Position numbers and translations under genes: made by a program
Assembly: GCA_013399855.1 (NCBI GenBank)
Contig: VXAY01006780.1
Coordinates: 1,478,483-1,542,482, forward strand
Length of the DNA: 64,000 nucleotides
Origin: Oxyruncus cristatus
Lineage: Eukaryota; Chordata; Aves; Passeriformes; Cotingidae
Direction of reading: 5' to 3'
The notes under the pieces: generated by a model
Told to the model about the DNA's origin: nothing
The model's database searches: none
Seen by the model: the letters and a program-made list of their open reading frames with translations, nothing else
In this document: positions 35,729 through 47,446 of the stretch, piece after piece
How the letters are laid out: each line of letters opens with the position of its first letter
Numbering within the stretch: the first letter of the stretch is position 1

Positions 35729-36118
35729 AATCACAGAATCAGAGAATCCCAGACTGGTTTGGCTTGGGAGGAACCTTAAGGCCTACCTTGTTCCACCCCC
35801 TGCCACAGGCAGAGACACCTTCCACTAGCCCAGGTTGCTTTAAGCCCATCTAACCTGGCCTTGGACACTTCCAGGGATGGGGCAGCCACAGCTTCTCTGG
35901 GCAACCTGGGCCAGGGCCTCACCACTCTCATAGGGAAGGATTTCTTCCCACATCCCATCTAACCCTGCCCTCTGGCAGTGGGAAGCCATTCCCCCTTGCT
36001 CTGTCCCTCCAGGCCCTTGTCCCAAGTCCCTCTCCAGCTCTCCTGGAGCCCCTTTAGGCACTGGAAGGGGCCCTGAGGTCTCCCTGGAGTCTTCTCCATC
36101 CCAGAGGTTTAAACTGAG
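35729..36118 (-). mobile_element. CR1 3' fragment (group A)
   Basis: Antisense: AATCACAGAATCAGAGAATC, GGGCAGCCACAGCTTCTCTG, GCAGTGGGAAGCCATTCCCC, up to TCTTCTCCATCCCAGAGGTT. Confidence 0.93.
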
Positions 36119-36125
36119 CTCAGGG

Positions 36126-36162
36126 TATTCCCCCTTGTCCTGTCACTCCAGACCCTTGTAAA
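36126..36162 (-). mobile_element. CR1 scrap duplicated beside a larger copy
   Basis: CATTCCCCCTTGTCCTGTC-type sequence (TATTCCCCCTTGTCCTGTCA, then CTCCAGACCCTTGT) repeats a segment already present near 35,990-36,020. It is either a rearranged piece of that copy or a separate insertion. Confidence 0.6.
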
Positions 36163-39150
36163 AAGTAAAGTTTGATCCGATTTGGGGTACCCAGCTGGAA
36201 AATGAGAAGAGTCAATACACAGAAGTTTCCCACTTTATTCCCAGTGGAGTCACTGGGAGCTCTGCAGCACTGCAGAACCAAACTCAACCACAAACACCTC
36301 CTATAGCAAACACCTCTGGCATCTGAGGCATCCAAAATCTAACCCATCATCAATCTCCAATTTTTTAATTGTGGCAGGAAGCCAAAAACCTTAAAATGAA
36401 ATAATGCTCTCCCCAAACAACCTGTATTCTTCAGCTATGCCACATGCTTAGTGAATCCTTTGTCACAGGGTTGATAACATGAATTAATCAAGATCACACT
36501 TATTAAGCACTAAGAAGCTTTTAATCCTGGTTATTCCCTTCAGTTGAGTCATTATTAGCATCTTTTCTTGCCTTCCTGAAATGATTAACAGTGGTGACCT
36601 TTTCAAAATTTGGAAGGATCTTTCCTGCATGCAAAGTAAAACCACAACTGCTTAATTTAAAGTACAGCACAAACCCAATCTACCTAAATAATCTCTGTCA
36701 ACAATTAATTTAACATTAAGGAAGTCAAATAAAAATGTGTAGTCAGTAGTGGGTCTGGTTTTAATTCATTTGTCCTCTTTAATATCCTGCTCAAGGCTGG
36801 AATTATTGGTGACAAAACCAGTCACAGTTATCACATCAATTTAACTTCAGTGCTCAAAGCTGCAGAGATCGATTTTCCGACATCACAAAATTTCCCCACC
36901 ACAGTTTCTGGGTTCCTGGATCCAAAGAGACTCAGTAAAGCCCTGTGAAATACCAAATCAACATCAAAAAACACCCCACCACCTCCCCATTGTCTCATAA
37001 ATAAACAAATAGACAAAATTCGACCCTAAACCCACCATTTATCAAGCAAAAAGTAGTTGCTTGAAAGAGACATCTGCCGCAAGAAAAGGGTGAGAGCTCT
37101 AAAACTCCAAGTGATCCTGCTATTTCTTCTAACTCAGGTAAAATTACCTGTATTTTTTGGGAGCAGTTCTCCCTTGGAGTGGGCAAATCTACTCAATTGT
37201 TACAAGCTACAAGATTCCCAACCCAGGCCCTTTATGTCAAATTGAAGCATGAGATAATTCCCTACACCAGGGTCACACTGAAATGAAAAATAAAGGGTTA
37301 TTTCTGATTGCAACAGACTGCTGTTTCCAGAGATTTGTGCTTTACTCTAAACCCCAAATGCCTTCAAAAGGCATCTACTCAGAAAGGTGACATATGTTAT
37401 AACACAGTGTTCTTAAAGTCTCTGAAATTCTTCCTTTGGCTTTGAAATCCAGCATTTAAATTTCTGAAAATGCAGATCAAGAGATCCAGGAGGAAAATAG
37501 GCCATTTGCAGCACTGAAAAGCATCTGTATTAGTGTCTGCTGTCCTTGGTGGAGGCAAAGGATTCTTGAACATTAATATCTCTGCTTTAATTCTTGTCCC
37601 TATTTGAGATTTGCTTTTATCTCTCCTATCTCTTTTTAACCTTTATCTGTGGTAATTGTATTTGTTAAGCCTTGTTAATTAAGACTGCAAGCTCACCAGG
37701 GAAACATCCTCCCCTTTGTTTTCCAGTTCCATATCACGCCTGGCAGAAGTACAGCATCAAAAATGCATCAGATATTTGGTTCAACAAAACCATTTCATGG
37801 AATTCTGGAGTCTAGACATAAAGGTCTTGAAGTACCCCTGTGTGCTTGTATCAAAACTGTTCTGCTCATACAACTTTGTGTTTAAATAATATAATATTAT
37901 TTAATTAGAATTACTTACTGCTTGTGGTGAGAGGTTTTAATATTAACTATTAAAAAAATCGATCAGAATTAAATCATTCCCTTTTCCAGCCAAGAGCCGG
38001 TGCCCTCCAAAGGTTCACAGGTTGTCCCAGCATCCCTCCCTCCACACCGACCTCTCAGTTTGGTTGTTGTGCAGTTAAAGGCTGCGTTTTTATTCTCTTT
38101 GTCTACGGCCAGGAATGTTTTTTAGTCTTTACAACGAATTAGTGACCCTGAATTATTCTTTAGATACTTAAAGCAAATTCTCTACCAAAGTAAATTGAAC
38201 AAAAATACATTATAAATTCTACTTTTCCCTATATAGCAATAAATACTACATTTTTCCAAAGATTCCTTAAGGCATCGCTCACTTTTGCCTGAAGTGACAC
38301 CACGCTAAAAGGCAGCTTTAATAATCTGTTTCGTTTTCTTGCCCTCCCTTTCCTTGAACCATTAATGGAAGTGAAAGCAAAGATGTAACCCAGCTTGTTA
38401 TCTTTGCAAAATCAAATACATTAGACAGGGTATTATTTGCCTGAGGCAATGCCATTTCCATTTTGGATCACTGCTCCCCAGGACCATTCCGGTCACAAAG
38501 GAAGGAATTGGGATTTGACAATGATTGTGCCACTCACTCACAACAAGCAATTGCTCTTTCACCAAGAAATCACTTTCCGCCCCAGTACATTTGAATGAAT
38601 AAACCTGTGGTGTTTATTACACAGGAAATACTTGCCTTAAAGTCTCGGAATAATTGGAATTTATTTCTCTTTACCTTCCTTACACATTAACAAGAGAAAT
38701 CAGAAATTAATCAAGACCTGTCTTACAAGAGCAATTTATCCTTAACAACATGGAAATTGGATTTGTAACATTAAAACACAGTGTTTGTTTGGAAGAGAAT
38801 CACTAAATAAATCGAAAAACCTTAAGAACTAAATGCCTGGGACTTTAACCTCTGGGTTGACTGCTCCACTTGCCCCCAGTTTGAGGGACCAGTTGCTCTC
38901 CTGTTGACACCATTTTCCAATGTCTAGTCGTTGGTTCTGCAAATTTTGGCCAGTATGATGGACAAATGGCATCACTTGAAGATCTGGGGATATTTCTGTT
39001 ATATTATCCTCTAAACAACTTGAAACGAGCGTTTAAAACCTCAACCCTGTATTTTTGAGCTCACTTCCACACTCATTATTTGCACCATTTAATAATACAA
39101 CTCTCAATATTGTGCTTGACTATGCCCTGCCATGTTCTTCTGCTTTTCAA
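36163..39150. other. CR1-free AT-rich intron, 3 kb
   Basis: No repeat or exon identified. Absence of insertions over 3 kb fits selective constraint but does not prove it. Confidence 0.5.
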
Positions 39151-39232
39151 AATCACAGAATCATAAAGGTTGGAAAAGACCTCTAAGTCCCAACTGCTCT
39201 TCTCCCATCCCTTCAGCACTGAAGCAAGATTA
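39151..39232 (-). mobile_element. CR1 3' end stub (group E)
   Basis: AATCACAGAATCATAAAGGT then TGGAAAAGACCTCTAAGTCC marks the end of an older CR1. Confidence 0.75.
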
Positions 39233-39811
39233 TGGTTTCTCATTTTATTGCTCTTGATATTTAAATAACAAGTGAGAACAAGTCAACTAACAGTAAGACT
39301 GAGTAAAAAGCCAGGTCTGATATTTGAGGCTGAATGGTGTTTGAGGCTGAATGATGTCCAGTGACAGAGGTGATGGTGAGTGAGTGATTCAGAACAGGAC
39401 AGACAGGAATACTCTGACAAATCCAATTGTCATCTCAGGCCGCGGGGAGAATTTCTACATTTTCCCCCATCTATTATTACAGAAGAGATCCATGATGTTA
39501 ATTCATAATATTTTTCCAATTTCACTTTGTGAATTAACATCAATTTAAGTACTTCTAATGAATTCTAAATTCTTTTAACCCACCATTAAAACCAAACCCA
39601 TTTCCCAAGTCCACCTCGGGGGCTCTTCCAAGTGAGTACCCTGCAAAGGGAGCTCACTGTCAAATGTTGTTAGTGGTGAATGTTCTGTGAATCCTCAAGA
39701 ATATAAATATGCTCTGAACACAATAAACAACCTATCAGAAGATATTTCTATCCTACAGAGCAGAGCCCTGACGTTTTTTACTTAGTCTTCTGGGGCCTAG
39801 TTGTTATGGAG

Positions 39812-39970
39812 CCAAGTCCTAGAGCGTGTGGACTCCCCGTCCCTGAAGTGTTCAAGGCCAAGTTGCGTGGGGCAACGACCACGAGTGGAAGGTGTCCCTG
39901 CCCATGGCAAGGGCTTGGAACTACATGAGTTTTAAGATCCCTTCCAACCCCAACTACTCCATGATTCACA
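39812..39970 (+). mobile_element. CR1 3' fragment (group A), diverged
   Basis: TGAAGTGTTCAAGGCCAAGT, GAGTGGAAGGTGTCCCTGCC and AAGATCCCTTCCAACCCCAA. It is more mutated than most group A copies. Confidence 0.85.
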
Positions 39971-40911
39971 CAATTTGAATACACGAAATCCCAACCCAAA
40001 GTATGAAGACTATTCTCAAAACCCTCTATGCTTTCCAAGCACGGCTGAAGAAGATTCACATTCAGTTCACAACAGGCTGACCAACTGGAAGCATTTACAA
40101 CTTGCTCCAGGAGGTTTTTTTCATTGTAAAATAACAACTGACAAGTAAACAACAAACAGCAATAATTGGCTGTGCCAGGCACGCCATGTATTGCAACCGC
40201 GGGTGCAAACGGCAAGGCAGGAGCTGCTTTCTGGGATAGGCTGCAAAAATAGCAAAGCCTGACATTTAAAGATTTTTCTGCTTCCTTCTGGAGGCAGGTT
40301 TCAAGTACAGTAGTGCAGATTTTCATCAGTCACTTCTTGAAAACAGACAAAGCCTCAGGTCATGGTAATTCAGGAAGGTGTTTTAGTTGTGGGCAGAGTG
40401 GGAGAAGACAACCTTATGTCTACGGGGATGGTAAAGATTCACACTTCAGAAGGTAGAAGAAAAGGCAGCAGCTGAGTATGGATTGAGACTTACAGAGATT
40501 GCCAAGATATTGTACTCCAGAGAAGCTCATTTCAGATCATGTTTGTACAAACCGTGGGCTTCTCATCACACCAACTTCTCTTTCCACATGCATCTTCCAG
40601 TGTCACCTTCTTCATCCAGATCCATCTTCTCTCTCTCTTTTTCCTTCTTTGCCATTACACCAATGTAATCACCGGCATTTCAGCACCAACATGATGACAG
40701 TAGGATTGTTCCTCATACATTCATCCCAACACTGAAGAATATTTGTCTTACAAACATCAGTTACATGACAATGAAGTTGTCCGAGTTTTTAGGGAAGGGG
40801 TTGGGAAGTGGGTTTTTTTTGTGGTAAGGACATTGCTTATCACATGTTACCATCTGTCTTTGAGAGTAAAACCAAATAAATAAATGATGTCTCTGGCTAA
40901 GACTCAGAAAT

Positions 40912-40978
40912 CCATTTGCAGCTTCCATCAATTTCATCTGGAACCGGAAGAGCTCCAGATGAAATTGATACCAAATGG
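40912..40978. repeat. Strong inverted repeat / hairpin
   Basis: ATCAATTTCATCTGGA (40,927-40,942) pairs perfectly with 40,954-40,969 across an 11-base loop. Outside it CCATTTG (40,912-40,918) pairs with CAAATGG (40,972-40,978), separated by an 8/2-base internal loop. The 67-base hairpin would form in PDE4B pre-mRNA. It is not in a CR1 and has no recognised family. Confidence 0.9.
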
Positions 40979-42238
40979 CATCAAACAAAAAGGGCTGCCT
41001 GGCCATAATTTATGAATACACGGTGACCTCTTGATGAGGGTGTTTACTGAATGGATACACTGGTTTAATCTATCAGCAAACTGTTGGAAAAGCAAAGCAG
41101 CAATCCCAACACCAGCTGGAGGCAGCCAAATCCATAAACACTGAGGGACAACACATTTGTTCTCATGTCCCACCCCTGACCCCCAGCAGCTCCACAGAAT
41201 AGTTTGTTAAGGGGAGCTGGTCTGGCAACACAGACTTTGGCTAATTTAAAAGGACACATTCCCTAAGGAAGACGAGAAAACTTTGAAAAACAGACTGATA
41301 CTCAGATCTCAGAAGTTTCGAGTGGCTGTGGCTTGCCATCATTAATTTATAGTGATTGCAGTTAAGAGATGCCAAAGTAATTACTACTTTGAAAACTTTC
41401 CTCCTTAAGTCAACCACTAAAAATACCGAACCACTCAAATACAGAGTGCTGTCCACTTACTCCAATATCCACAAGCAATTTCCAGGATAAAATGTCAGTT
41501 TTCGAATCTAAGCTAAGACTAGGAACAGAAGTGTCTCGTGCTGTGTAGTTTGGTTATTTTCCCAGAAGTATTGCAATGTATGAGCAGCATCACCACCTGG
41601 ACTTACCTTCCTCCACCAGGTAAAGGAGTTGAACAGTGATAGCCTGCAGAGATGTTTGTAAGTCTGGGAAAAACACATTCAAATCTCTTAGGGATGGTTT
41701 TATGAAGATCAGAAAGCTGGCACTGAAGTCTAACTGCAGGGCAGACTCTGGAGGCACTGAGTGTGTGGGTTACTAACCTCAGCTCCTGACCCAAGAGTAA
41801 CAGACCAAACCTCCTGCAAAGCCTGATCCAAAGGGGATTTCAGAGGTGATGGTCAGATTTGGAAGGCTGAGAAGGAACTCTGCCTCAGGTCTTCAAAGGC
41901 TTGCCTCTTCCAAGAGGTTTAATTCCAGCTGCTGGCTCTCGGAGCTGCAGCAGCCCAAGGACAGCCTGACACACGAGTGACAAACAGTGATTCTATCAAT
42001 CAGAATCCATGCTGGGTCATCCAGGAACTGTTTCCTGCAGGATTCACGTGCTGCTCAGTTCCCCCTGTCCATCTCTTCTCCTCCCTTTCTCTCTTTGCCT
42101 TGGCTTTACGTTCCTTGTCAACTTCTCCTTGAGTTTTCACATATTTGATACTTTTTCATTCTTTCCCCATCCCCCTTAGAAAAAGTCCAAAATAAATAAT
42201 CCATAGCTAAGTAAGAAGATTGTTTATCTAAGCAAGAT

Positions 42239-42352
42239 GGAATCACAGAATATCCTGAGCTGGAAGGAACCCACAACGATCCAGCCCAACTCCCAGCCCT
42301 GTACAGGGCAAATCCCAGAATCCCACCCTGTGGCTGGGAGCGATGTCCATGT
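42239..42352 (-). mobile_element. CR1 3' fragment (group D)
   Basis: GGAATCACAGAATATCCTGA, GCTGGAAGGAACCCACAACG and ATCCAGCCCAACTCCCAGCC, antisense. Confidence 0.85.
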
Positions 42353-42841
42353 TCCTGGGCCGTGGTGCATTACCAGTAACTCTAACAGTAATACATAATT
42401 TGATACTATTACTGTTTTAAGGAACTAACATCTGAAAATACCATTGAACCTACAAGGACTGGATGTCTTCTGAATGCAGCTGAGTTCCCTCAGACCTCAT
42501 TTCTGTGGAATGAGCTCCACAAAGCACCAGGCTCGGAACAGGTTCTCTAATTAGCTCAGTAATAACAATACCAATAAAATGGAAAAGCTAATTTTGCATT
42601 ATTGTTATGAAAGAAAACTTTCCCTCTCACCTAATGAAGTTGTCCATCATTCTGCAGTTCCTACCTGCACACGCACAGTGTCAGCAGGGGTCATTAAAGC
42701 TTTTGGAAACCAAGTAGCAGCACAAAATGCTTCTAATTTTCAAGTTGGGCTTCATATGGTTCTTTATATATTGAAAAAGCAGCAAGGAACTGCTCATTTA
42801 CAAACTATATTCTGCACATTTTAAGAACATACAAAAAATAC

Positions 42842-43203
42842 TATGATACCGTGGAGAAAAGGAGGCTCAGGGGGGACCTTCTTGCTCTCCACAACTCCCT
42901 GGAGGGTGGAGCCAGGTGGGGACTGGGCTCTGCTCCCAGGGAACAAGGGACAAGACAGGAGGAAACAGCCTCAAGTTGTGCCAGGGGAGGTTCAGGTTGG
43001 ATACTGGGGAAACTGCTTCACGGAAAGGGCTGTGAGCCCTGACACAGCTGCCCAGGACAGCGTGGAGTCCCCACTCCTGGAAGTGTTCAAAAAATGTGTG
43101 GATGTGGTACTTGAGGACATGGTTTAATGGTGGTGCTGGATGATGGTTGCACTGGCTGACCTTAAAGGCTTTTCCAGCCTTAACAATTCTACGATTCTAT
43201 GGT
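42842..43203 (+). mobile_element. CR1 3' fragment (group B)
   Basis: GAGAAAAGGAGGCTCAGGGG, CCTCAAGTTGTGCCAGGGGA, GTGTGGATGTGGTACTTGAG and TTCCAGCCTTAACAATTCTA. Confidence 0.9.
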
Positions 43204-44774
43204 TAAAACTACAAGCTAAAATAATAAAAGGAGGTGATTTCTTAAACATTTTTGTTGTTAATCTGTAAAGCTCTGCCTGAGCTTGGAGAAAAATCAATTG
43301 ATTTCTGGGTGTTTTTCTTACTGATAAAATGAGATGAATGTCTCCTTCTGTCTCCGCTTTCAGAGGGTACAATGTGCTCTGTTTTCCACAACCTATCTCA
43401 GAAATCAATACAGCAGGAACCCAAGGAGTTACTGTACTAAGACAAATGTGGAATGAGAGGAAAATTATTCAGCATATGCAGATGGAAGAAACTACCTGCA
43501 GGACATTTTTATTCAGAACAAGATTCCTTTTTGAGATCTGCATCACAGACTGTACACAACTGCACAGTGAAAAGCCTCATCCCAGCAATAGCTGGCATAC
43601 GGAGCTACTGGAAGTGCAACAAACACTCTTTCTCCACGTGAGTACAGACTGATTCAGGGCAAACTGAGAAAATGGTTCCTATTTAATTCCATTAAGTATC
43701 GTGCAGATGTTTGGCCTTCACAACATTTAAATCTGCTGTGAAAAAAGCTGCAATAAATTGCTCTACCATGAGAAAGTGCAACTTGCTGGCTGTAGAAAAA
43801 AGCAGAAAGTCTTTACACAGTTGTATGCCAATTAGTTTTGTTGGAAATAGCCAAAACTCAAAGTAATCTGATCAAACCTGATTCCCATTGAAGTGCACCA
43901 TCCTGGAGACATGGACAATGTGAGGATGCCACAATGTACCACATCACAGGGAGTTTATCAGGAGATACTGGGAAATCACTGAAGTGTTTAGTCCAACATA
44001 CACAAAAAAGTGGGTTTTTACCATAAGAAGAAAATAAATAATCTAATATATTGTTATTTCTCCAAAGTCTTGTTATTACATTACTTAATCTCTGCTCTGC
44101 CCCTCAACAACATCTATTTGAAGCCCTGAGAGAACAAAACAACGTGAGAAACTTAAAACCCGAATATTTACTTTTCTTCCAGTGTTTCCCAGGCCTATCC
44201 AAAAGAAGAGACTGAATCTATGCACCTATGTCTTGGAAAATAGAACCTATTTTATTAGTAATAATCCTTTCCATGGGCTGTTATGGCAACAGGTTACCCG
44301 AAAAAACAATCAGCTGCTGTTGCCTCAGTCTAGCATTGTGCTTGTGTGTCACTGTTTCAGTGCATTACAGAAATGTCTAGGATTTATCCAGCAGTTACAA
44401 CCTCACATAGCACTGAGACAGGAACTCACACATGTCAACAGCACTGCTATTGATTCATAAACTTGGTAAAAGTCACCGTCTCCCATGGGCAGAGTTCAGG
44501 TTTCTTATTTACACCTTGTCTCTCAGACCCAGTCAGGCAGTCCTGTAGGAAATTGGGAGGAAATGTAGTTTTCCTGTTTTAGCTTCCCAAACCTGTTCCC
44601 TCCTTCCTCCTTCTCCAAATCCACCCATCACAGAATGAGCAGAGCATGTTCCGTGGCACTTGCACATCACGGTGGAACCTCAGCTGGTTTGTGGCTATTG
44701 CAGAACATCCATACCACGATCATCATGGGAGAACCTACAAACCTCAAACTTGTTCCAAGAGACAAACACATACC

Positions 44775-44837
44775 AGTGGTGCTGGATAAATGGTTGGACT
44801 CAAGGATCTTAGAGGTCTTTTCCAATCTGAATGATTC
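44775..44837 (+). mobile_element. CR1 3' end (group B) directly before another CR1
   Basis: GTGGTGCTGGATAAATGGTT, AGAGGTCTTTTCCAATCTGA and ATGATTCTTGG. The next CR1 begins where the terminal ATTCT repeat should continue. Confidence 0.8.
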
Positions 44838-45038
44838 TTGGCTGTGAGGGTGGTGAGGCCCTGGCACAGGTTGCCCAGAGCAGCTGTGGCTGCTCCATCC
44901 CTGGGAGTGTCCGAGGCCAGGCTGGACAGGACTTGGAGCAACCTGGGCTAGCGGAAGGTGTCCCTGCTCATAGCAGATGAGCTTTAAGGTCCCTTCCAAC
45001 CCAAGCCACTCCCTGATTCTACGATTCTACAATCCTAT
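44838..45038 (+). mobile_element. CR1 3' fragment (group A) joined to an older CR1 tail
   Basis: GGTGGTGAGGCCCTGGCACA, AGCAGCTGTGGCTGCTCCAT and GTCCCTTCCAACCCAAGCCA, ending in several ATTCTACG units. Confidence 0.92.
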
Positions 45039-46299
45039 CATCCCTGTGGAACCACGTGATGTTCGCACAAGGTAACACCAGGCAATACAAGTACAACACT
45101 GTGGTTATTCCAAAACAAAAAAGCTGAGAAAGATAAAAAAACAACCAGGAATGGAACAGAGAATGTATAGATCTGCAGTGAAGCCAAGCTACACTGCATA
45201 AATTAGGATAAACCACAAATGTGTCTGCCACAGCCTGTCCTGGCAACCAACTCGAGCCCATGAGAAGCCAACTGTACCTCCTGGAAACACACAGCCTGAA
45301 TTTGTAGATGCTGTCACAATGGCAAGCTTCACACATCAACAGAGCTCTCAACAAAGCTAAATTCAACAGGAGAGCTTCCTTGAGAAACCATTTTGGCACA
45401 GAAAATGTAACTTAATAGTTAAGCCTGGGTATAAGGGTTGGAGATCATGGATTCTCTAGAAAGGACTCAGCCACCACAGCAAGTCATGAAACCTCTGGGA
45501 CTGCCTGTTCCTCATAGATTAGCACACTGTCAACATTAAAAAAATTATTTAGAGGTATTAAAAACTCCAGAAATAGCTTATTTCTCTGAGAAGGAATCCA
45601 CTTCCTCCCCCCCATCAGAGAAATGGCTGAATCTATCAAAATCAAATTACCATTAATATAATGATCTGTTGTACTTCACTTGAATCTTTAACAGCTGGTG
45701 AGTATTTTAACACCATCTTTTCCCACATATGTGGCCGGGGATGAAAGAAGTTGCTCCTTTCTGTTTTCCACGGTTGTAGACAGGGTTGGGAGGAAATGTA
45801 CGGACAGAACAGATGTAAGGATGACACAGCTGGTTCTGTGTTTGTTGTGTGGGGGCTTATTTCTATTTCCTCCTCACCTTCACATCCTTTGCAATCCTTC
45901 CTGCCACTCGCTGCAAGTGCTCAGGAGTTCTCCTTGGGAGATGGAGACAGATGGGAGAACATACTCAGCAGGGAAAAAGAGAGGAACCTTCTGGTTCTTC
46001 CCCATCCTTTTCCCTCCTCACTTCAGTTTGTTTCGCCTAGGACTTTCAGGAGATAACTGAGCAACACAGTGCGTCCAATACCAGTCCCAGTTCGAAACAA
46101 AAGCTGCAGAAAGCAGAACCATCCTATTTCTCCAAAATGGAACAAGCAGCTTGAAATCACATCAACAGTCGGTGAGAAGCACAAATAGATCAGCTCATCA
46201 AAGTAAAGGCAAGGGTGTTTTCAACAGTGGAACTATGGAAAAGCATCCTGCTGCACACAGACCAAAGTGGAACCAGGTCCAAAAGCACATCATAAAAAA

Positions 46300-46360
46300 A
46301 TCACAGAATCATTTAGTTTGGAAAAGACCTCCGAGCTCATGGAGTCATCACCATACAGCA
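46300..46360 (-). mobile_element. CR1 3' end stub (group E)
   Basis: AAATCACAGAATCATTTAGT then TTGGAAAAGACCTCCGAGCT and CATGGAGTC. Confidence 0.75.
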
Positions 46361-47331
46361 CTTTCAGGGGGCAGGCTGTTGTGACAGATACTGGTTTTAT
46401 CTCACAAGCAGAATTCAGTTGCCCCAGCCCAAGTACTGGGTGCAGGTGGCCAGGAGAGCTCAGATGTGGGATCCTGGTCCATGGGATGCCAGCACAGGGC
46501 AGGACCCACCTCACCACAGCTGGACACACAGTTGGTGCTAAGAGGGACCCCAAACAGGGACATGTCCCACTAGGAGCTCCACTCCACCTCCTGAGTTCCT
46601 CCACCGTGACCAAACCACTGAAGAAATTTATGGCTCTTATAAATTACTGTTCTCCTCAGCAATTTCAAGTACGCAGTCTCCAAAAATTGAGCTTTCTGAA
46701 GCACCACTCCAGATGGGGGTTGCCACTTAAGTCTTTCTTATTTGGTTCCCCGATCAGAAAGCAAAATCATACCTGACATCTTTTGATAATTTTCCTCTGC
46801 CTATAGTACATTTTACAGCTTCAAGTAATTAAACAGATCAGTTGTTATTCACCAGGCTTGGAAAAAACTCAAATGCTCCCCCCGTGACTGGATTGTGCCA
46901 TATTATTTAACTTACTCAATTCCACCACGGAAGATTGTTGTGTAATGAAAACAGATCATGTTTTCAAAAAAATTAAGGCTAGCATATGATTTGCATTTTA
47001 CATTATATATCAAAAAGCAAATGCATGAATGTATTTCAGATGCGCTGAAGGATAACCAAGAGAAAATCCAGAGCAAAATCTCCTAGTATTTCTGTTCCGT
47101 TCTGCCCTGTATTTTCTTCATAAATGAGGTAACAGGTAATCACTAAAATGATGAAAGCTGAACGTGAATTAAATTGGAAAAAAACCCATGAACACCTTAA
47201 TTCAGAAAAGACAATAAACATCCTCCTCTAGAAACCCCTTCATTAAAAAGCTCATGCTCCTCACACAGCATAGCCAGTGACTGCCTGAATATTAAGAAAC
47301 TGAAGAAGTGGTCTAAGTGATATAAATATTC

Positions 47332-47446
47332 ATAGAATCACATGGTTTGGGTTGGAAAGGAGACCTTAAAACTTATCTCATGTCATAAGCAGAGACACCT
47401 TTCACTAGACCAGGCTGCTCCAAGCCCTGTCCAATCTGGTCTTGAA
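47332..47446 (-). mobile_element. CR1 3' fragment (group A), short
   Basis: CATAGAATCACATGGTTTGG, GTTGGAAAGGAGACCTTAAA, CACTAGACCAGGCTGCTCCA; truncated at TGGTCTTGAAGA. Confidence 0.88.

Larger units (their letters stand above)
43204..47331. other. Intron with few CR1 copies, otherwise unrecognised
   Basis: Besides the CR1 pair at 44.8 kb and a stub at 46.3 kb, no feature is identified. Confidence 0.5.
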
